DNA of 64,000 bases from Rhodococcus sp. 06-462-5 (GTDB lineage: Bacteria > Actinomycetota > Actinomycetes > Mycobacteriales > Mycobacteriaceae): positions 310,001-374,000 of the forward strand of contig NZ_NOYD01000038.1 of NCBI RefSeq assembly GCF_002258315.1. The letters are read 5' to 3'. Shown piece by piece: positions 8,737-17,634 of the stretch (its first letter is position 1; each line of letters starts with the position of its first letter). The position numbers and the translations under genes are program-made. Below the pieces are notes generated by a model. That model was not told the DNA's origin, ran no database searches, and saw nothing but the letters and a program-made list of their open reading frames with translations.

Positions 8737-10061
8737 GCTCCACTCCGGTCACCGCTCGAAAGATCCTCGGCCTGTCGCTGCCCTCCCTCGGCGTCCTTGC
8801 CGCCGAACCGCTCTACCTGTTGTTCGACGCCGCCGTGATCGGCAGGCTGGGTGCCTTGGCCCTCGCAGGCCTGGCCATCGGCGGGCTCGTGCTGGCCCAG
8901 GTCAGCACCCAGCTGACTTTCCTGTCCTACGGCACGACCGCGCGAGCGGCTCGCATGCACGGTGCCGGTCGCGAACGCGATGCCGTCGGCGAGGGTGTGC
9001 AGGCAACCTGGCTGGCCTTCGCGATCGGTATCGCCATCGTCGCGGTGATGCAGCTTGCGGCCGAGCCCGTGGTGTCGGTGCTCACCGGCGGCGGAGACAT
9101 CGCGGCCGAGGCGGTCGCGTGGCTGCGGGTGGCCTTGCTGGGTGTGCCGTTCATCCTGGTATCTCTGGCCGGAAACGGATGGATGCGCGGAGTCCAGAAC
9201 ACGGTGACCCCGCTGCGTTTCGTCGTGTTCGGCTTCGGTGTGTCGGCAGTTCTGTGCCCACTTCTGGTTCACGGGTTGCTCGGATTCCCGCGTCTGGAGC
9301 TGGTGGGATCGGCCGTGGCCAACGTGATCGGGCAGGGCGTCGCCGGTGCGCTGTTCGTCGTCGCAGTGGTGCGGGCGAGCACCGAATTGCGCCCGCGCTG
9401 GTCGGTGATGCGCGCGCAACTGGTGCTGGGGCGCGACCTGATCGTGCGCAGCCTGGCGTTCCAGGCCTGCTTTCTGTCTGCCGCTGCGGTCGCGTCGCGC
9501 TTCGGAGCAGCCTCCGTCGCCGCCAATCAGGTGGTACTGCACATGTGGAACCTGGTGTCGTTGATGCTCGATTCGTTGGCCATCGCCGCTCAGACTCTGG
9601 TGGGGGCCGCCCTGGGCGCAAGCAGGACCGACGACGCGCGCGCACTGGCGTGGCGATTGACGGCATGGTCGACGGTGTTCGCGGTCGTCCTCGCCTGCGT
9701 GTTCGCCGTCGGACGCTCGTTCGTCCCGGAGTTGTTCACCACCGACGCGTCGGTCATCGACGAGATGCATGCGATCTGGTGGATCTTCGTTGCGATCATT
9801 CCCATTGCGGGCGTGGTGTTCGCGTTGGACGGAGTGCTGCTCGGCAGTGGTGACGCCGCTTTTCTGCGGAACGCAACCATGGCGTGTGCCGTCGTGGGCT
9901 TTCTGCCGTTCATCTGGTCGGCTCTGGTGTTCGACTGGGGTTTGGTCGGCATCTGGATCGGGCTCGGGGTCTTCGTCGGACTGCGCATGCTCGCGGTCGC
10001 GGGCCGGGTGCTGTCCGGTAAGTGGCTGGTGATCGGCAGCGACCGCCAACTACGCCACTGA
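8733..10061 (+). CDS. dinF: MATE family efflux transporter, DinF-like
   Basis: This 442-residue, twelve-helix membrane protein has two MATE repeats; the first begins KILGLSLPSLGVLAAEPLY. The proline- and glycine-rich helix 1 and the segment RFGAASVAANQVV are typical of the DinF branch. MATE proteins export cationic drugs or metabolites using Na+ or H+. The GTG overlaps the nrnA stop (GTGA). The order nrnA-dinF is conserved in mycobacteria and rhodococci. It ends eight bases from the convergent modC stop. Confidence 0.9.
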   Translation: MSSTPVTARKILGLSLPSLGVLAAEPLYLLFDAAVIGRLGALALAGLAIGGLVLAQVSTQLTFLSYGTTARAARMHGAGRERDAVGEGVQATWLAFAIGIAIVAVMQLAAEPVVSVLTGGGDIAAEAVAWLRVALLGVPFILVSLAGNGWMRGVQNTVTPLRFVVFGFGVSAVLCPLLVHGLLGFPRLELVGSAVANVIGQGVAGALFVVAVVRASTELRPRWSVMRAQLVLGRDLIVRSLAFQACFLSAAAVASRFGAASVAANQVVLHMWNLVSLMLDSLAIAAQTLVGAALGASRTDDARALAWRLTAWSTVFAVVLACVFAVGRSFVPELFTTDASVIDEMHAIWWIFVAIIPIAGVVFALDGVLLGSGDAAFLRNATMACAVVGFLPFIWSALVFDWGLVGIWIGLGVFVGLRMLAVAGRVLSGKWLVIGSDRQLRH

Positions 10062-10069
10062 GCTGTCGG

Positions 10070-11164
10070 TCAGGGCTGCGATCGCAACGCGGGGTGCAAT
10101 GCCACCTCACGGCTCTTGACGACGAAGAACACGCTGCGGCCGGGCTCGAGCCCGAGATCCGACACCGCAGCAGGGGTGATGTCGGCGGCCATGCCGGGAG
10201 ACCCGTCGGGTTGCGGACGTGACCGAACACGAATCCCGGAGCCCTGCACCTCCATCTCCTCGATCACCACCTCGAACACGTTGCGGGGGCTTGCATGCGG
10301 TGCAGTCGGGTGCACCGAGACGGCGGCGGGGGAGAACACCGCCACCAGATCAGTTCCGGTGGCGTGCCGCCCGGAGCCGTGGACCGTCACTCCCCATGTC
10401 GTGGTCAGGGACGTCGAGTCGTCGGCATCGACGGCCCGTCCCGAGATCAGATTCACCCCGGCGATGCGGGCACCGAATTCGCTGCGAGGGGCGGTGAGGA
10501 CCTCGGTGACCGAGCCTCGCTCGACGACGCGCCCGCCGTCGACGACCGCGACGGAATCGGCGAGCGCGACGACGTCGAGCAGATCGTGGGTCACGATCAA
10601 GGCCGTGCGGCCGCTCTCGCGCAACACCGTGCGCAGCACTCGCCGAATGCCCGGTGCCGTATCGACATCGAGCGCCGCCAGGGGTTCGTCGAGCAGCAGC
10701 AGGCGCGGATCGGCGGCAAGAGCGCGCGCGATGGCGATACGTTGGGCCTGACCGCCGGACAATTGCGCAGGGCGGCGATCGGCGAGGTGGGAGGCTCCGA
10801 CCGCGTCCAGCCAGGTATCGGCGACGCCTCGCGCGGTCGCACGGTTCGCGCCGGTGCTACGCGGTGCGAAGGCCACGTTCGTGCGAGCGTCCATGTGCGG
10901 AAACAGCAGAGCTTCCTGAGCGAGGGTCGCGACGCCACGCGCGTGAATCGGCACGACGGTGTTCGAGGCGGTGTCGGTCAACACGTCCGCGCCCAGTCGG
11001 ACGATTCCGTCGTCGGGTGCCACCACGCCCGAGACGAGCTGCAGCAGCGTGGATTTGCCTGCCCCGTTCGGTCCGAGGACAGCGACCGTCTCACCCGCAC
11101 GGGCATCCAGTTCCAGATCGATACCGCGGGCGCCGAGGGTGGCCCGGAGGTGTAGTGAATTCAC
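10070..11164 (-). CDS. modC: Molybdate ABC transporter ATP-binding protein
   Basis: This 364-residue protein has an ABC ATPase domain with Walker [10 protein letters not shown] (31-39), signature LSGGQ (135-139), Walker B LLLLDEP (155-161) and H-loop His193. A C-terminal Mop/TOBE region (~230-350) follows, as in ModC proteins that bind molybdate allosterically. It energises molybdate uptake for molybdenum-cofactor enzymes. The ATG overlaps the modB stop. The Mop-type tail and the modAB neighbours separate it from sulfate CysA. Confidence 0.93.
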   Translation of the reverse strand: MNSLHLRATLGARGIDLELDARAGETVAVLGPNGAGKSTLLQLVSGVVAPDDGIVRLGADVLTDTASNTVVPIHARGVATLAQEALLFPHMDARTNVAFAPRSTGANRATARGVADTWLDAVGASHLADRRPAQLSGGQAQRIAIARALAADPRLLLLDEPLAALDVDTAPGIRRVLRTVLRESGRTALIVTHDLLDVVALADSVAVVDGGRVVERGSVTEVLTAPRSEFGARIAGVNLISGRAVDADDSTSLTTTWGVTVHGSGRHATGTDLVAVFSPAAVSVHPTAPHASPRNVFEVVIEEMEVQGSGIRVRSRPQPDGSPGMAADITPAAVSDLGLEPGRSVFFVVKSREVALHPALRSQP

Positions 11165-11991
11165 AGCGTTCCGGACGATCGTGTGCCGCGCGCGGTCACG
11201 ACGACGAGTGCCGCGACGAGAATCAGCACCAGCGACAGCGCCACCGCGGCATCGGGGTCGCTCTCGCGCTGCAGATAGATCTCCAGCGGCAGTGTCCTGG
11301 TCACGCCCTCGAGGGATCCGGCGAACGTCAACGTCGCTCCGAATTCTCCGAGTGCGCGAGCGAAGGCGAGAACGGTTCCCGACACCAGTCCGGGAAGAAT
11401 CAGCGGAACGGTGACTCGCCGCAGGACTGTCGTGGGGGTGGCACCCAGGGTGGCAGCCACCACGTCGTAGCGGTCACCGGCCGTGCGTAAGGCACCCTCG
11501 ACGCTGACGACGAGGAAAGGTAGCGACACGAACACCTGTGCCAACACGACGGCCGAGGTGGTGAACGCTATTCGAATCCCGAAAGCATCGAGGTGTTCGC
11601 CCAACAGGCCTTGGCGTCCGAAGGTGTAGAGCAGCGCGATGCCGCCGACCACGGGGGGCAGTACCAGGGGCAGGACGACGAGAGAGCGAAGGATCGAGAG
11701 CCCTCGAATCGAGCTGCGCGAGAGCACGATTGCCATCGGCACGCCCAGAAGCACACACACGACGGTGCTGGCCGTCGCCGTCTTCAGACTCAGGATCAGC
11801 GCTGCGACAGCGGATTCGGAGGTGACGAGCCCGAGAAAATTCGACCACTCGATTCGGGTGAACATCGCGGCCAGCGGCAGTACGACGAGCAGAGCGCCCA
11901 CGGCGGCCGGCGCGAATATCCACAGCGGTACTCCGACCGTCGGACGATGCCCTGCCGTGGGCAGCCCGCCGTCGGCGGCTCGAGCGGTCAC
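11161..11991 (-). CDS. modB: Molybdate ABC transporter permease
   Basis: This 276-residue permease has five to six membrane helices, starting around residue 20 ([19 protein letters not shown]). The cytoplasmic EAA-type loop [19 protein letters not shown] couples it to the ATPase. The ModB family's [12 protein letters not shown] is present near the C-terminal half. The start is the GTG at 11991 that overlaps the modA stop (GTGA). An upstream open frame exists but overlaps modA fully and is not coding. Confidence 0.93.
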   Translation of the reverse strand: MTARAADGGLPTAGHRPTVGVPLWIFAPAAVGALLVVLPLAAMFTRIEWSNFLGLVTSESAVAALILSLKTATASTVVCVLLGVPMAIVLSRSSIRGLSILRSLVVLPLVLPPVVGGIALLYTFGRQGLLGEHLDAFGIRIAFTTSAVVLAQVFVSLPFLVVSVEGALRTAGDRYDVVAATLGATPTTVLRRVTVPLILPGLVSGTVLAFARALGEFGATLTFAGSLEGVTRTLPLEIYLQRESDPDAAVALSLVLILVAALVVVTARGTRSSGTL

Positions 11992-12779
11992 GGTGCCGCG
12001 AAGCCGGCTCGACCGAGGACGTCTCGCCCGACGGGTCCGGCGACGAACTCCGTGAAGGCGCGCGCTGTGTCGGGGTTGCCGGAACCGCTCAGTGTCGCGA
12101 TCGGGTAGGTGTTGACGGCCTCGCTCGACTCCTCGAAGGGCACCGTGGTCACGGCAGCGCCTGCCCCGGCCGCGTCGGTGACGTAGACCAGTCCGGCATC
12201 GGCCTGCCCCGAGGTGACCTTGCCCAGTACGTCGGTGACCGAGGATTCCTCGCTCACGGCCGGGACGAGCGTGCCGGTGGCGGTCTCGACCGCGGCCGTC
12301 GCCGCGCCGCACGGCACCTGGGGCGCGCAGATCACTGTCAGAACATCGGGGTTCGCCAGATCGGCGAACGATGCGATGCGGTCCGGGTTTCCGGGGGCGG
12401 TCACGATGGTCAGAGTGTTGGACGCGAAGTCGACGGGACTGCCCGCCACCAGATCCTCGTCGACCGTCGCGGTCATGTTCTTCGTATCTGCGGAGGCGAA
12501 GACGTCGGCGGGCGCGCCGGAGATCAGCTGCGCGGCCAGATCGGACGAGCCCGCGAAACTGAACTCCACCGAGGTGCCGGGGTGTTCGGCCTCGAATCGA
12601 GTACCGAGATCGGTGAACGTCGCGCGAAGCGATGCTGCGGCGAAGACCGTGATCTCGCCTCCGACTGCGTGGGCGTCCGAGGCCACATCGGGTGTTGTCG
12701 TATCGGACTGCGAGCTGCACCCGACGAGCATCAGGGTGGCTGCAACCACGAGGGCGGATGCCGGGCGCATTGTCTTCAC
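11988..12779 (-). CDS. modA: Molybdate-binding lipoprotein
   Basis: This 263-residue periplasmic-type binding protein has a lipobox LMLVGC near residue 24 and the ModA motifs [25 protein letters not shown] and [11 protein letters not shown]. It captures molybdate or tungstate outside the membrane. GTG at 12779 is preferred: AGGAG lies six bases upstream, whereas the in-frame ATG at 12785 directly abuts that sequence. It follows the regulator gene by about ten bases and overlaps modB. Confidence 0.94.
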   Translation of the reverse strand: MKTMRPASALVVAATLMLVGCSSQSDTTTPDVASDAHAVGGEITVFAAASLRATFTDLGTRFEAEHPGTSVEFSFAGSSDLAAQLISGAPADVFASADTKNMTATVDEDLVAGSPVDFASNTLTIVTAPGNPDRIASFADLANPDVLTVICAPQVPCGAATAAVETATGTLVPAVSEESSVTDVLGKVTSGQADAGLVYVTDAAGAGAAVTTVPFEESSEAVNTYPIATLSGSGNPDTARAFTEFVAGPVGRDVLGRAGFAAP

Positions 12780-12795
12780 GAACATCTCCTGCGTT

Positions 12796-13194
12796 CTACG
12801 GTGTCTCGACGATGACGGTGGTCGCCTTGACGACGGCGACGGTGACCTTGCCGGGCTCGAGCCCCAGTTCGCGAACCGATCGGGTGCTCATCAGCGACAC
12901 GATCGTGAACGGCCCGCACTGCATGCTCACCTCGCTCATCACTGCGTCCGAGACGACCTCGGTGACCAAACCCACGAGCCGGTTGCGGGCCGAGCTGCCG
13001 CCCGACGAGATCTCCGGCGGGGGGACGGCGTGTTCGCGTGCGTAGTCGGCAAGGTCGCGGCCGGCGATGACCTTCCGTCCGGTTTCGTCCTCGAGCGCGG
13101 GGAGTGCGCCGCTGTCGATCCATCGGCGCACGGTGTCGTCACTGACGCCGAGGAGCGCTGCGGCGTCTCGAACGCGGACCGGGGGCACCGTCAT
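12796..13194 (-). CDS. Small molybdate-responsive regulator: excisionase-type HTH plus single Mop domain
   Basis: This 132-residue protein has an N-terminal helix-turn-helix of the MerR/excisionase type (VRDAAALLGVSDDTVRRWID, residues ~6-25) and a C-terminal molybdate-binding Mop/TOBE domain (~60-130, SARNRLVGLVTEVVSD to VVKATTVIVETP). This is a minimal ModE-like architecture rather than classical ModE with two Mop domains. It precedes modABC in the same direction by about ten bases and probably controls the operon according to molybdate supply. The start at 13194 lacks a strong ribosome-binding site, and longer in-frame starts up to 13296 cannot be excluded. Confidence 0.82.
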   Translation of the reverse strand: MTVPPVRVRDAAALLGVSDDTVRRWIDSGALPALEDETGRKVIAGRDLADYAREHAVPPPEISSGGSSARNRLVGLVTEVVSDAVMSEVSMQCGPFTIVSLMSTRSVRELGLEPGKVTVAVVKATTVIVETP

Positions 13195-13435
13195 CGAGAT
13201 GTCACCCGACCGAACCTCCGCAAACAAGTCATGAGAGGCACCATACACCCGAATCTGCGGGTGTTTCGACTCGATCCTGTTCTCGGCGAGCAGCACCGTC
13301 CGACGGTCGACCGGGTTGCCGCGTCACCCGGCCGGACAGGCCGCGGAATCTGCGTGGAGTATTGGGCGTTGGTACGTTCTCGGACGGTTCTGGCGATTCG
13401 ACGTCGGCGGCCGAGCGCATCGGAAGGAATTTTCA

Positions 13436-14359
13436 GTGGCAGCGAAGCTGTGGGCAGTGAGCGACATCCATGTCGGACATCGGGGCAACCGACCCGTGAC
13501 CGAGGACATCTTTCCCGAATCTCCCGACGACTGGCTGATCGTTGCCGGCGACGTGTCGGAGAAGACCGACGACATCAAATGGGCGCTCGAACTGCTCCGT
13601 AGCCGTTTCGCGAAGGTCATCTGGGTTCCCGGCAACCACGAACTGTGGACGACGGTGAAAGATCCCGTCCAGATTCACGGTGCCGCCCGCTACGAGTACT
13701 TGGTCAACCTGTGCCGCGAGATCGACGTCGTCACCCCGGAGGATCCGTACCTGCGGTGGGAGGGCGAAGGCGGCCCGGCGACGATCGTGCCGATGTTCCT
13801 GCTGTACGACTACACGTTCCTGCCGCGGGGAGCTCGAGACAAGGAGCACGGGCTGGCGATCGCACGTGAGAAGAACGTCGTCGCCACCGACGAGTTCCTG
13901 CTGTCCTCGCAGCCGTACGCGACGCGCGACGCCTGGTGTCATGCGCGGATCGACGCCACCCGGGAGCGTCTCGACGCGCTGGACACCTCCGTTCCTACCG
14001 TGTTGATCAACCACTTCCCGATGGTTCGGCAGCCGACCGAGGTGCTGTTCTACCCGGAGTTCGCACTGTGGTGTGGGTCCACTCTGACGGCGGATTGGCA
14101 CACGCGGTACAACGCGATCTGCTCGGTGTACGGGCACCTGCACATCCCGCGGACGACCTATTACGACGGCGTTCGCTTCGAGGAGGTATCGGTGGGCTAC
14201 CCGCGCGAATGGCAGCGCCGCGGCCTGCCGAAGAACGTTCTGCGGCAGATTCTTCCGGTCCCCGAGTATCCGCCGGGTGCGTTGAACAAGTGGGGTGGAC
14301 ACTTCACGGTGACGCCCGAGATGGAGGCAGAGGTAGAGAAGATGAGGGCAGGCAAGTGA
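13436..14359 (+). CDS. Metallophosphoesterase
   Basis: This 307-residue protein has the calcineurin-like metal-binding series: SDIHVGHRGN (D10, H12), GDV (39-41), GNHELW (66-71), and later NHFP and YGHLHIPRT. It should hydrolyse a phosphoester with a two-metal centre in the cytoplasm; the substrate is unknown. GTG at 13436 follows AAGGAA with five-base spacing and begins MAAKLWAVSD. Its stop overlaps the pptT GTG. The pair matches Rv2795c-pptT in M. tuberculosis; from memory, loss of Rv2795c (PptH) there affects sensitivity to PptT inhibition, consistent with opposing roles on carrier-protein phosphopantetheine. Confidence 0.9.
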   Translation: MAAKLWAVSDIHVGHRGNRPVTEDIFPESPDDWLIVAGDVSEKTDDIKWALELLRSRFAKVIWVPGNHELWTTVKDPVQIHGAARYEYLVNLCREIDVVTPEDPYLRWEGEGGPATIVPMFLLYDYTFLPRGARDKEHGLAIAREKNVVATDEFLLSSQPYATRDAWCHARIDATRERLDALDTSVPTVLINHFPMVRQPTEVLFYPEFALWCGSTLTADWHTRYNAICSVYGHLHIPRTTYYDGVRFEEVSVGYPREWQRRGLPKNVLRQILPVPEYPPGALNKWGGHFTVTPEMEAEVEKMRAGK

Positions 14360-15021
14360 TCGAGTCCATACTTCCCAACGGCGTCGTCTCGGCCGAATTA
14401 TTCGCCGACCCACCGGGTTTGACGCCGCATCCACTCGAAGCCCCGCTGGTGGCCAAGGCGGTGGACAAGCGCAAGCGTGAGTTCACCTCGGCTCGACACT
14501 GTGCGCGCGTGGCGATGGAGAAGTTGGGCGTGGAGCCTGCACCGATCATGCGCGGTAAGTCCGGTGCCCCGCAGTGGCCGAAGGGTGTGGTCGGATCGTT
14601 GACGCACTGCGACGGTTATCGCGGTGCGGTGTTGGCCTACTCGATGCAGGTGCGGTCGGTGGGAATCGACGCCGAGCCACACGGACCCTTGCCCGATGGA
14701 GTGCTCGGGGCGGTGAGCCTGGAGGCCGAACGCGAGTGGCTCGCGACCGTGGGCCGTGAGGACGTGCACTGGGATCGAGTGTTGTTCTGCGCCAAGGAGG
14801 CGACGTACAAGGCCTGGGAGCCGTTGACCGGACGTTGGCTCGGCTTCGAGGACGCGCACATCACCTTCGAGCGCACCGGCTCCGGTGACGATGTGTCGGG
14901 AACGTTCCATTCGGAGCTACTGGTGCCAGGGGAGACGTTGTCCGGTCCGCCGTTGCGGGCTTTCGACGGTCGATGGATGGTGGCGGGCGGTCTGGTGATG
15001 ACCGCGATCTCGGTGATGTGA
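14356..15021 (+). CDS. pptT: 4'-Phosphopantetheinyl transferase, Sfp/PptT type
   Basis: This 221-residue protein carries the two Mg-binding motifs of the Sfp class: GIDAE (103-107) and KEATYKAW (147-154). It transfers 4'-phosphopantetheine from CoA to carrier proteins of polyketide, mycolate and non-ribosomal peptide synthases. The GTG overlaps the metallophosphoesterase stop (GTGA), so the two are coupled. Length and neighbours match mycobacterial PptT (~227 aa), which is essential there. Confidence 0.93.
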   Translation: MIESILPNGVVSAELFADPPGLTPHPLEAPLVAKAVDKRKREFTSARHCARVAMEKLGVEPAPIMRGKSGAPQWPKGVVGSLTHCDGYRGAVLAYSMQVRSVGIDAEPHGPLPDGVLGAVSLEAEREWLATVGREDVHWDRVLFCAKEATYKAWEPLTGRWLGFEDAHITFERTGSGDDVSGTFHSELLVPGETLSGPPLRAFDGRWMVAGGLVMTAISVM

Positions 15022-15056
15022 CGACCGGCTCCGCGAGCCTGGCACAATGCTCTCTC

Positions 15057-15989
15057 GTGAGTGCTCGCGAAAAGATTTCGTCCGGTCTTGTCGGTGCCGG
15101 CCTGCTCGTGGTCGACAAGGGGCCGGGAGTGACGAGCCACGATGTGGTGGCGTCGTGCCGAAAGCTGTTGCGCACCAGAAAGGTCGGCCATGCTGGGACC
15201 CTGGATCCCATGGCGACCGGCGTGCTCGTGCTCGGCGTGGAGCGTGCGACCAAGATGCTCGGATTGCTCTCGCTGACCACCAAGTCGTACACCGCCACCA
15301 TCCGGCTCGGCCGGAGCACGACGACCGACGACGCCGAGGGTGACGTGCTGGCCGATGTCTCGGCCGCGCATGTCTCCGAATCCGAGATCCAGGCCGCGAT
15401 CGCCGCCCTGACCGGCGATATCGAGCAGGTGCCTGCCAGCGTCAGCGCCATCAAGGTCGACGGGCAACGTGCTCACAAACTGTCCCGCGCAGGTGAGGAG
15501 TTCACCCTCGCCGCCCGCAAGGTCAGCGTCACCCGATTCGACGTGATGGCCAGGCGCGATGTGGTGGAGAACGAATCGGCCTTCGTCGACCTCGACGTCG
15601 AGGTGGACTGCACGTCGGGGACCTATGTGCGCGCCCTGGCGCGCGATCTCGGCGCGGCGCTCGGCGTCGGCGGCCACCTGACCGTGCTGCGCCGCACTCG
15701 CGTCGGACCCTTCACCCTCGACCACGCACGGACACTCGACGAGCTGGCCGAGGACCCGGCCGTGAGCCTGGACATCGACCAGGCGGCGCGAACGGCCTTT
15801 CCGCACCGGCAGATCGACGCGGGTGAGGCGGAATCGTTGAGCCAGGGACGGTGGCTGGATCCGGTCGGAATCGACGGGGTGTACGCGGCGGTCGATCCCA
15901 CGGGGCACACCATCGCTCTGCTCCAGGAGAAGGGCAAGCGCGCCAGTTCGGTCATGGTCGTGCGGCCCGCGACCTTGCGCGGGCACTGA
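15057..15989 (+). CDS. truB: tRNA pseudouridine(55) synthase
   Basis: This 310-residue protein has the TruB catalytic motif GHAGTLDPMATGVL with Asp50, the family KxYxA equivalent (KSYTATIRLG) and the RALARDLG motif. It converts U55 of tRNA to pseudouridine. GTG at 15057 (MSAREKISS) is chosen; GTG at 15018 is in frame but adds a stretch without homology. CACAAT (15043-15048) lies eight bases upstream of this GTG and may be the -10 box of a nearly leaderless transcript. Confidence 0.93.
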   Translation: MSAREKISSGLVGAGLLVVDKGPGVTSHDVVASCRKLLRTRKVGHAGTLDPMATGVLVLGVERATKMLGLLSLTTKSYTATIRLGRSTTTDDAEGDVLADVSAAHVSESEIQAAIAALTGDIEQVPASVSAIKVDGQRAHKLSRAGEEFTLAARKVSVTRFDVMARRDVVENESAFVDLDVEVDCTSGTYVRALARDLGAALGVGGHLTVLRRTRVGPFTLDHARTLDELAEDPAVSLDIDQAARTAFPHRQIDAGEAESLSQGRWLDPVGIDGVYAAVDPTGHTIALLQEKGKRASSVMVVRPATLRGH

Positions 15990-16004
15990 AGCGAAACCCG
16001 ACGA

Positions 16005-16757
16005 TCAGTTCGCCGGAACCATCCAGATCGCCTCGGCGGCGCGGTGGCCGAGGTCGATCGAATCGGTGGCGTCGGTGCGGGCGAGCTCGATGGCGACGGT
16101 GCCTGCGTAGTCGCGTCGTTCGACCACTGTGATCGGCAGGTCCAGCGTGATGCCGACGGAATCGAAGTACCGAAGCATCGCCGGGTCGGAGTCGGAAATT
16201 CTGGCGACTCGGCCGGATTGTCCGTCGAGGTACTCGCTCAGGCGGGTCGCGGACGGAGTCTCGATCGCACCGTCGACCGACGGAATCGGGTCGCCGTGCG
16301 GATCCCGTTCGGGGTGGCCCAGTTTGGCGTCGATTCGATCCATCATCAGATCCGAGACGGCATGTTCGAGAATCTCTGCCTCGTCGTGCACTTCGTCCCA
16401 GCCGTAACCCAGTTCTCGGACCAGATAGGTCTCGATCAGACGGTGCCGACGCACCATACCGATGGCAGCCAGTCGACCCTTCTCGGTCAGTGAGATGGCT
16501 CCGTACCGGGCGTGGTCGACCATGCCCTGGTCGGCGAGCTTGCGAATCGCCTCGGACACCGTCGAAGCGGAGACCCCGATGCGCTCGGAGAGCATCTTGG
16601 TGCTGACGGAGTCCTCGCTCCATTCGCTGGCCGTCCAGATGACCTTGAGGTAGTCCTGCGCAACCGCGGACAGTTGGACGCCCTCGTCGGCCGGTGCAGG
16701 ATCGTCTTTTCGTTGCGCCACGTCGCCGAGCTTAGGCAATCCAATGGAAAAAGACAT
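16005..16757 (-). CDS. mntR: DtxR-family manganese-type regulator (MntR/SirR-like)
   Basis: This 250-residue protein has a winged helix (~30-95), a dimerisation/metal domain (~96-170) and a C-terminal SH3-like domain (~180-250), as in IdeR. In HDEAEILEH the DtxR cysteine ligand (Cys102) is replaced by Glu128, with His124, Glu131 and His132 kept. Asp35 occupies the place of DtxR Met10. Both changes are typical of manganese sensors. H105 and E109 fit the second metal site. The ATG is one base after the permease stop, so the regulator is the last gene of the importer operon it probably controls. A GTG at 16721 is an alternative start. Confidence 0.88.
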   Translation of the reverse strand: MSFSIGLPKLGDVAQRKDDPAPADEGVQLSAVAQDYLKVIWTASEWSEDSVSTKMLSERIGVSASTVSEAIRKLADQGMVDHARYGAISLTEKGRLAAIGMVRRHRLIETYLVRELGYGWDEVHDEAEILEHAVSDLMMDRIDAKLGHPERDPHGDPIPSVDGAIETPSATRLSEYLDGQSGRVARISDSDPAMLRYFDSVGITLDLPITVVERRDYAGTVAIELARTDATDSIDLGHRAAEAIWMVPAN

Positions 16758-16758
16758 C

Positions 16759-17631
16759 TCACCCGGCCGGAGCCACCGGCACCTGTCCGCGTTGGCGCAG
16801 GGCGCGGATGACGATGCCCTGTGAGGGGCTGAAGAGGTAGGCAAGAACGAAGACCAGCCCCTGAGTGAGCACGACGCTGCCACCGGAGGACACGTCGAGG
16901 TAGAAGCTGGCGTAGATGCCCACCAGCGCGCAGCCCACCGAAACGATCGGTGCCAGCACCAGCATGCGGCCGAAGCTGTGGGTGAGCAGATACGCGGACG
17001 CACCGGGAGTGATGAGCATCGCCACCACGAGGATGACGCCGACGGCCTGGAGTGCCACCACGGTCGTCAGAGCGAGCAGGGTCAGCATCACGGCCGAGAT
17101 CACCGTCGGGTTGATACCGACGGCTCGTGCCTGGGTGCGGTCGAAGGCGAAGAGAGTGAAGTCCCGACGCTTGACGATCATGACGGCCAGCGCGATGCCG
17201 CCGAGCACGAACACCTGGATCATGTCTGCCTGCGAGACGCCGAGCAGATTGCCGAACAGGATGTGGTTGAGGTCGATCTGGCTCGGAAACTTGGAGATCA
17301 GGACGACGCCGAGCGCGAACAGGGTGGTGAAAACGACGCCGATCGCGGCGTCCTCCTTGACGATGGTGGTGTTGCGAACGACTCCGATGGCGCCGACCGC
17401 GATGAGGGCGAACAGAAGAGCTCCGATCGCGAACGGGGCCCCGAACAGGTACGACAGCGCGACACCGGGCAGAACGGCGTGCGAGACGGCGTCGCCCATC
17501 AGCGACCACCCGATGAGAACGAGCCAGCAACTCAACACCGCGCACACGATCGAGGCGGTGACGGTCACCAGCAGGGCCCGCTGCATGAAGGTGTATTCGA
17601 GTGGATCCACGAGAAAGTCGATGACGTACAC
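16759..17631 (-). CDS. Metal (Mn/Zn) ABC transporter permease
   Basis: This 290-residue permease of the ABC-3 family has about eight membrane helices. Motifs include GWSLMGDAVSHAVLPGVA (loop after helix 2) and LLVTPGA-type LLITPGASAYLL, spelled here MLITPGASAYLL. It forms the pore for Mn2+ or Zn2+ uptake with the ATPase gene three bases upstream. The start is GTG at 17631. The MntR-type regulator downstream favours manganese. Confidence 0.9.
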   Translation of the reverse strand: MYVIDFLVDPLEYTFMQRALLVTVTASIVCAVLSCWLVLIGWSLMGDAVSHAVLPGVALSYLFGAPFAIGALLFALIAVGAIGVVRNTTIVKEDAAIGVVFTTLFALGVVLISKFPSQIDLNHILFGNLLGVSQADMIQVFVLGGIALAVMIVKRRDFTLFAFDRTQARAVGINPTVISAVMLTLLALTTVVALQAVGVILVVAMLITPGASAYLLTHSFGRMLVLAPIVSVGCALVGIYASFYLDVSSGGSVVLTQGLVFVLAYLFSPSQGIVIRALRQRGQVPVAPAG

Positions 17632-17634
17632 GGT

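Noticed and set aside
8670-10049. A 459-codon open frame opposite dinF
   Set aside because: It is His/Gln/Arg-rich and antisense to a clear MATE transporter gene.
12214-13602. A 462-codon plus-strand frame across modA and its regulator
   Set aside because: It is antisense to modA with characteristic lipobox and motifs; the frame has no own homology.
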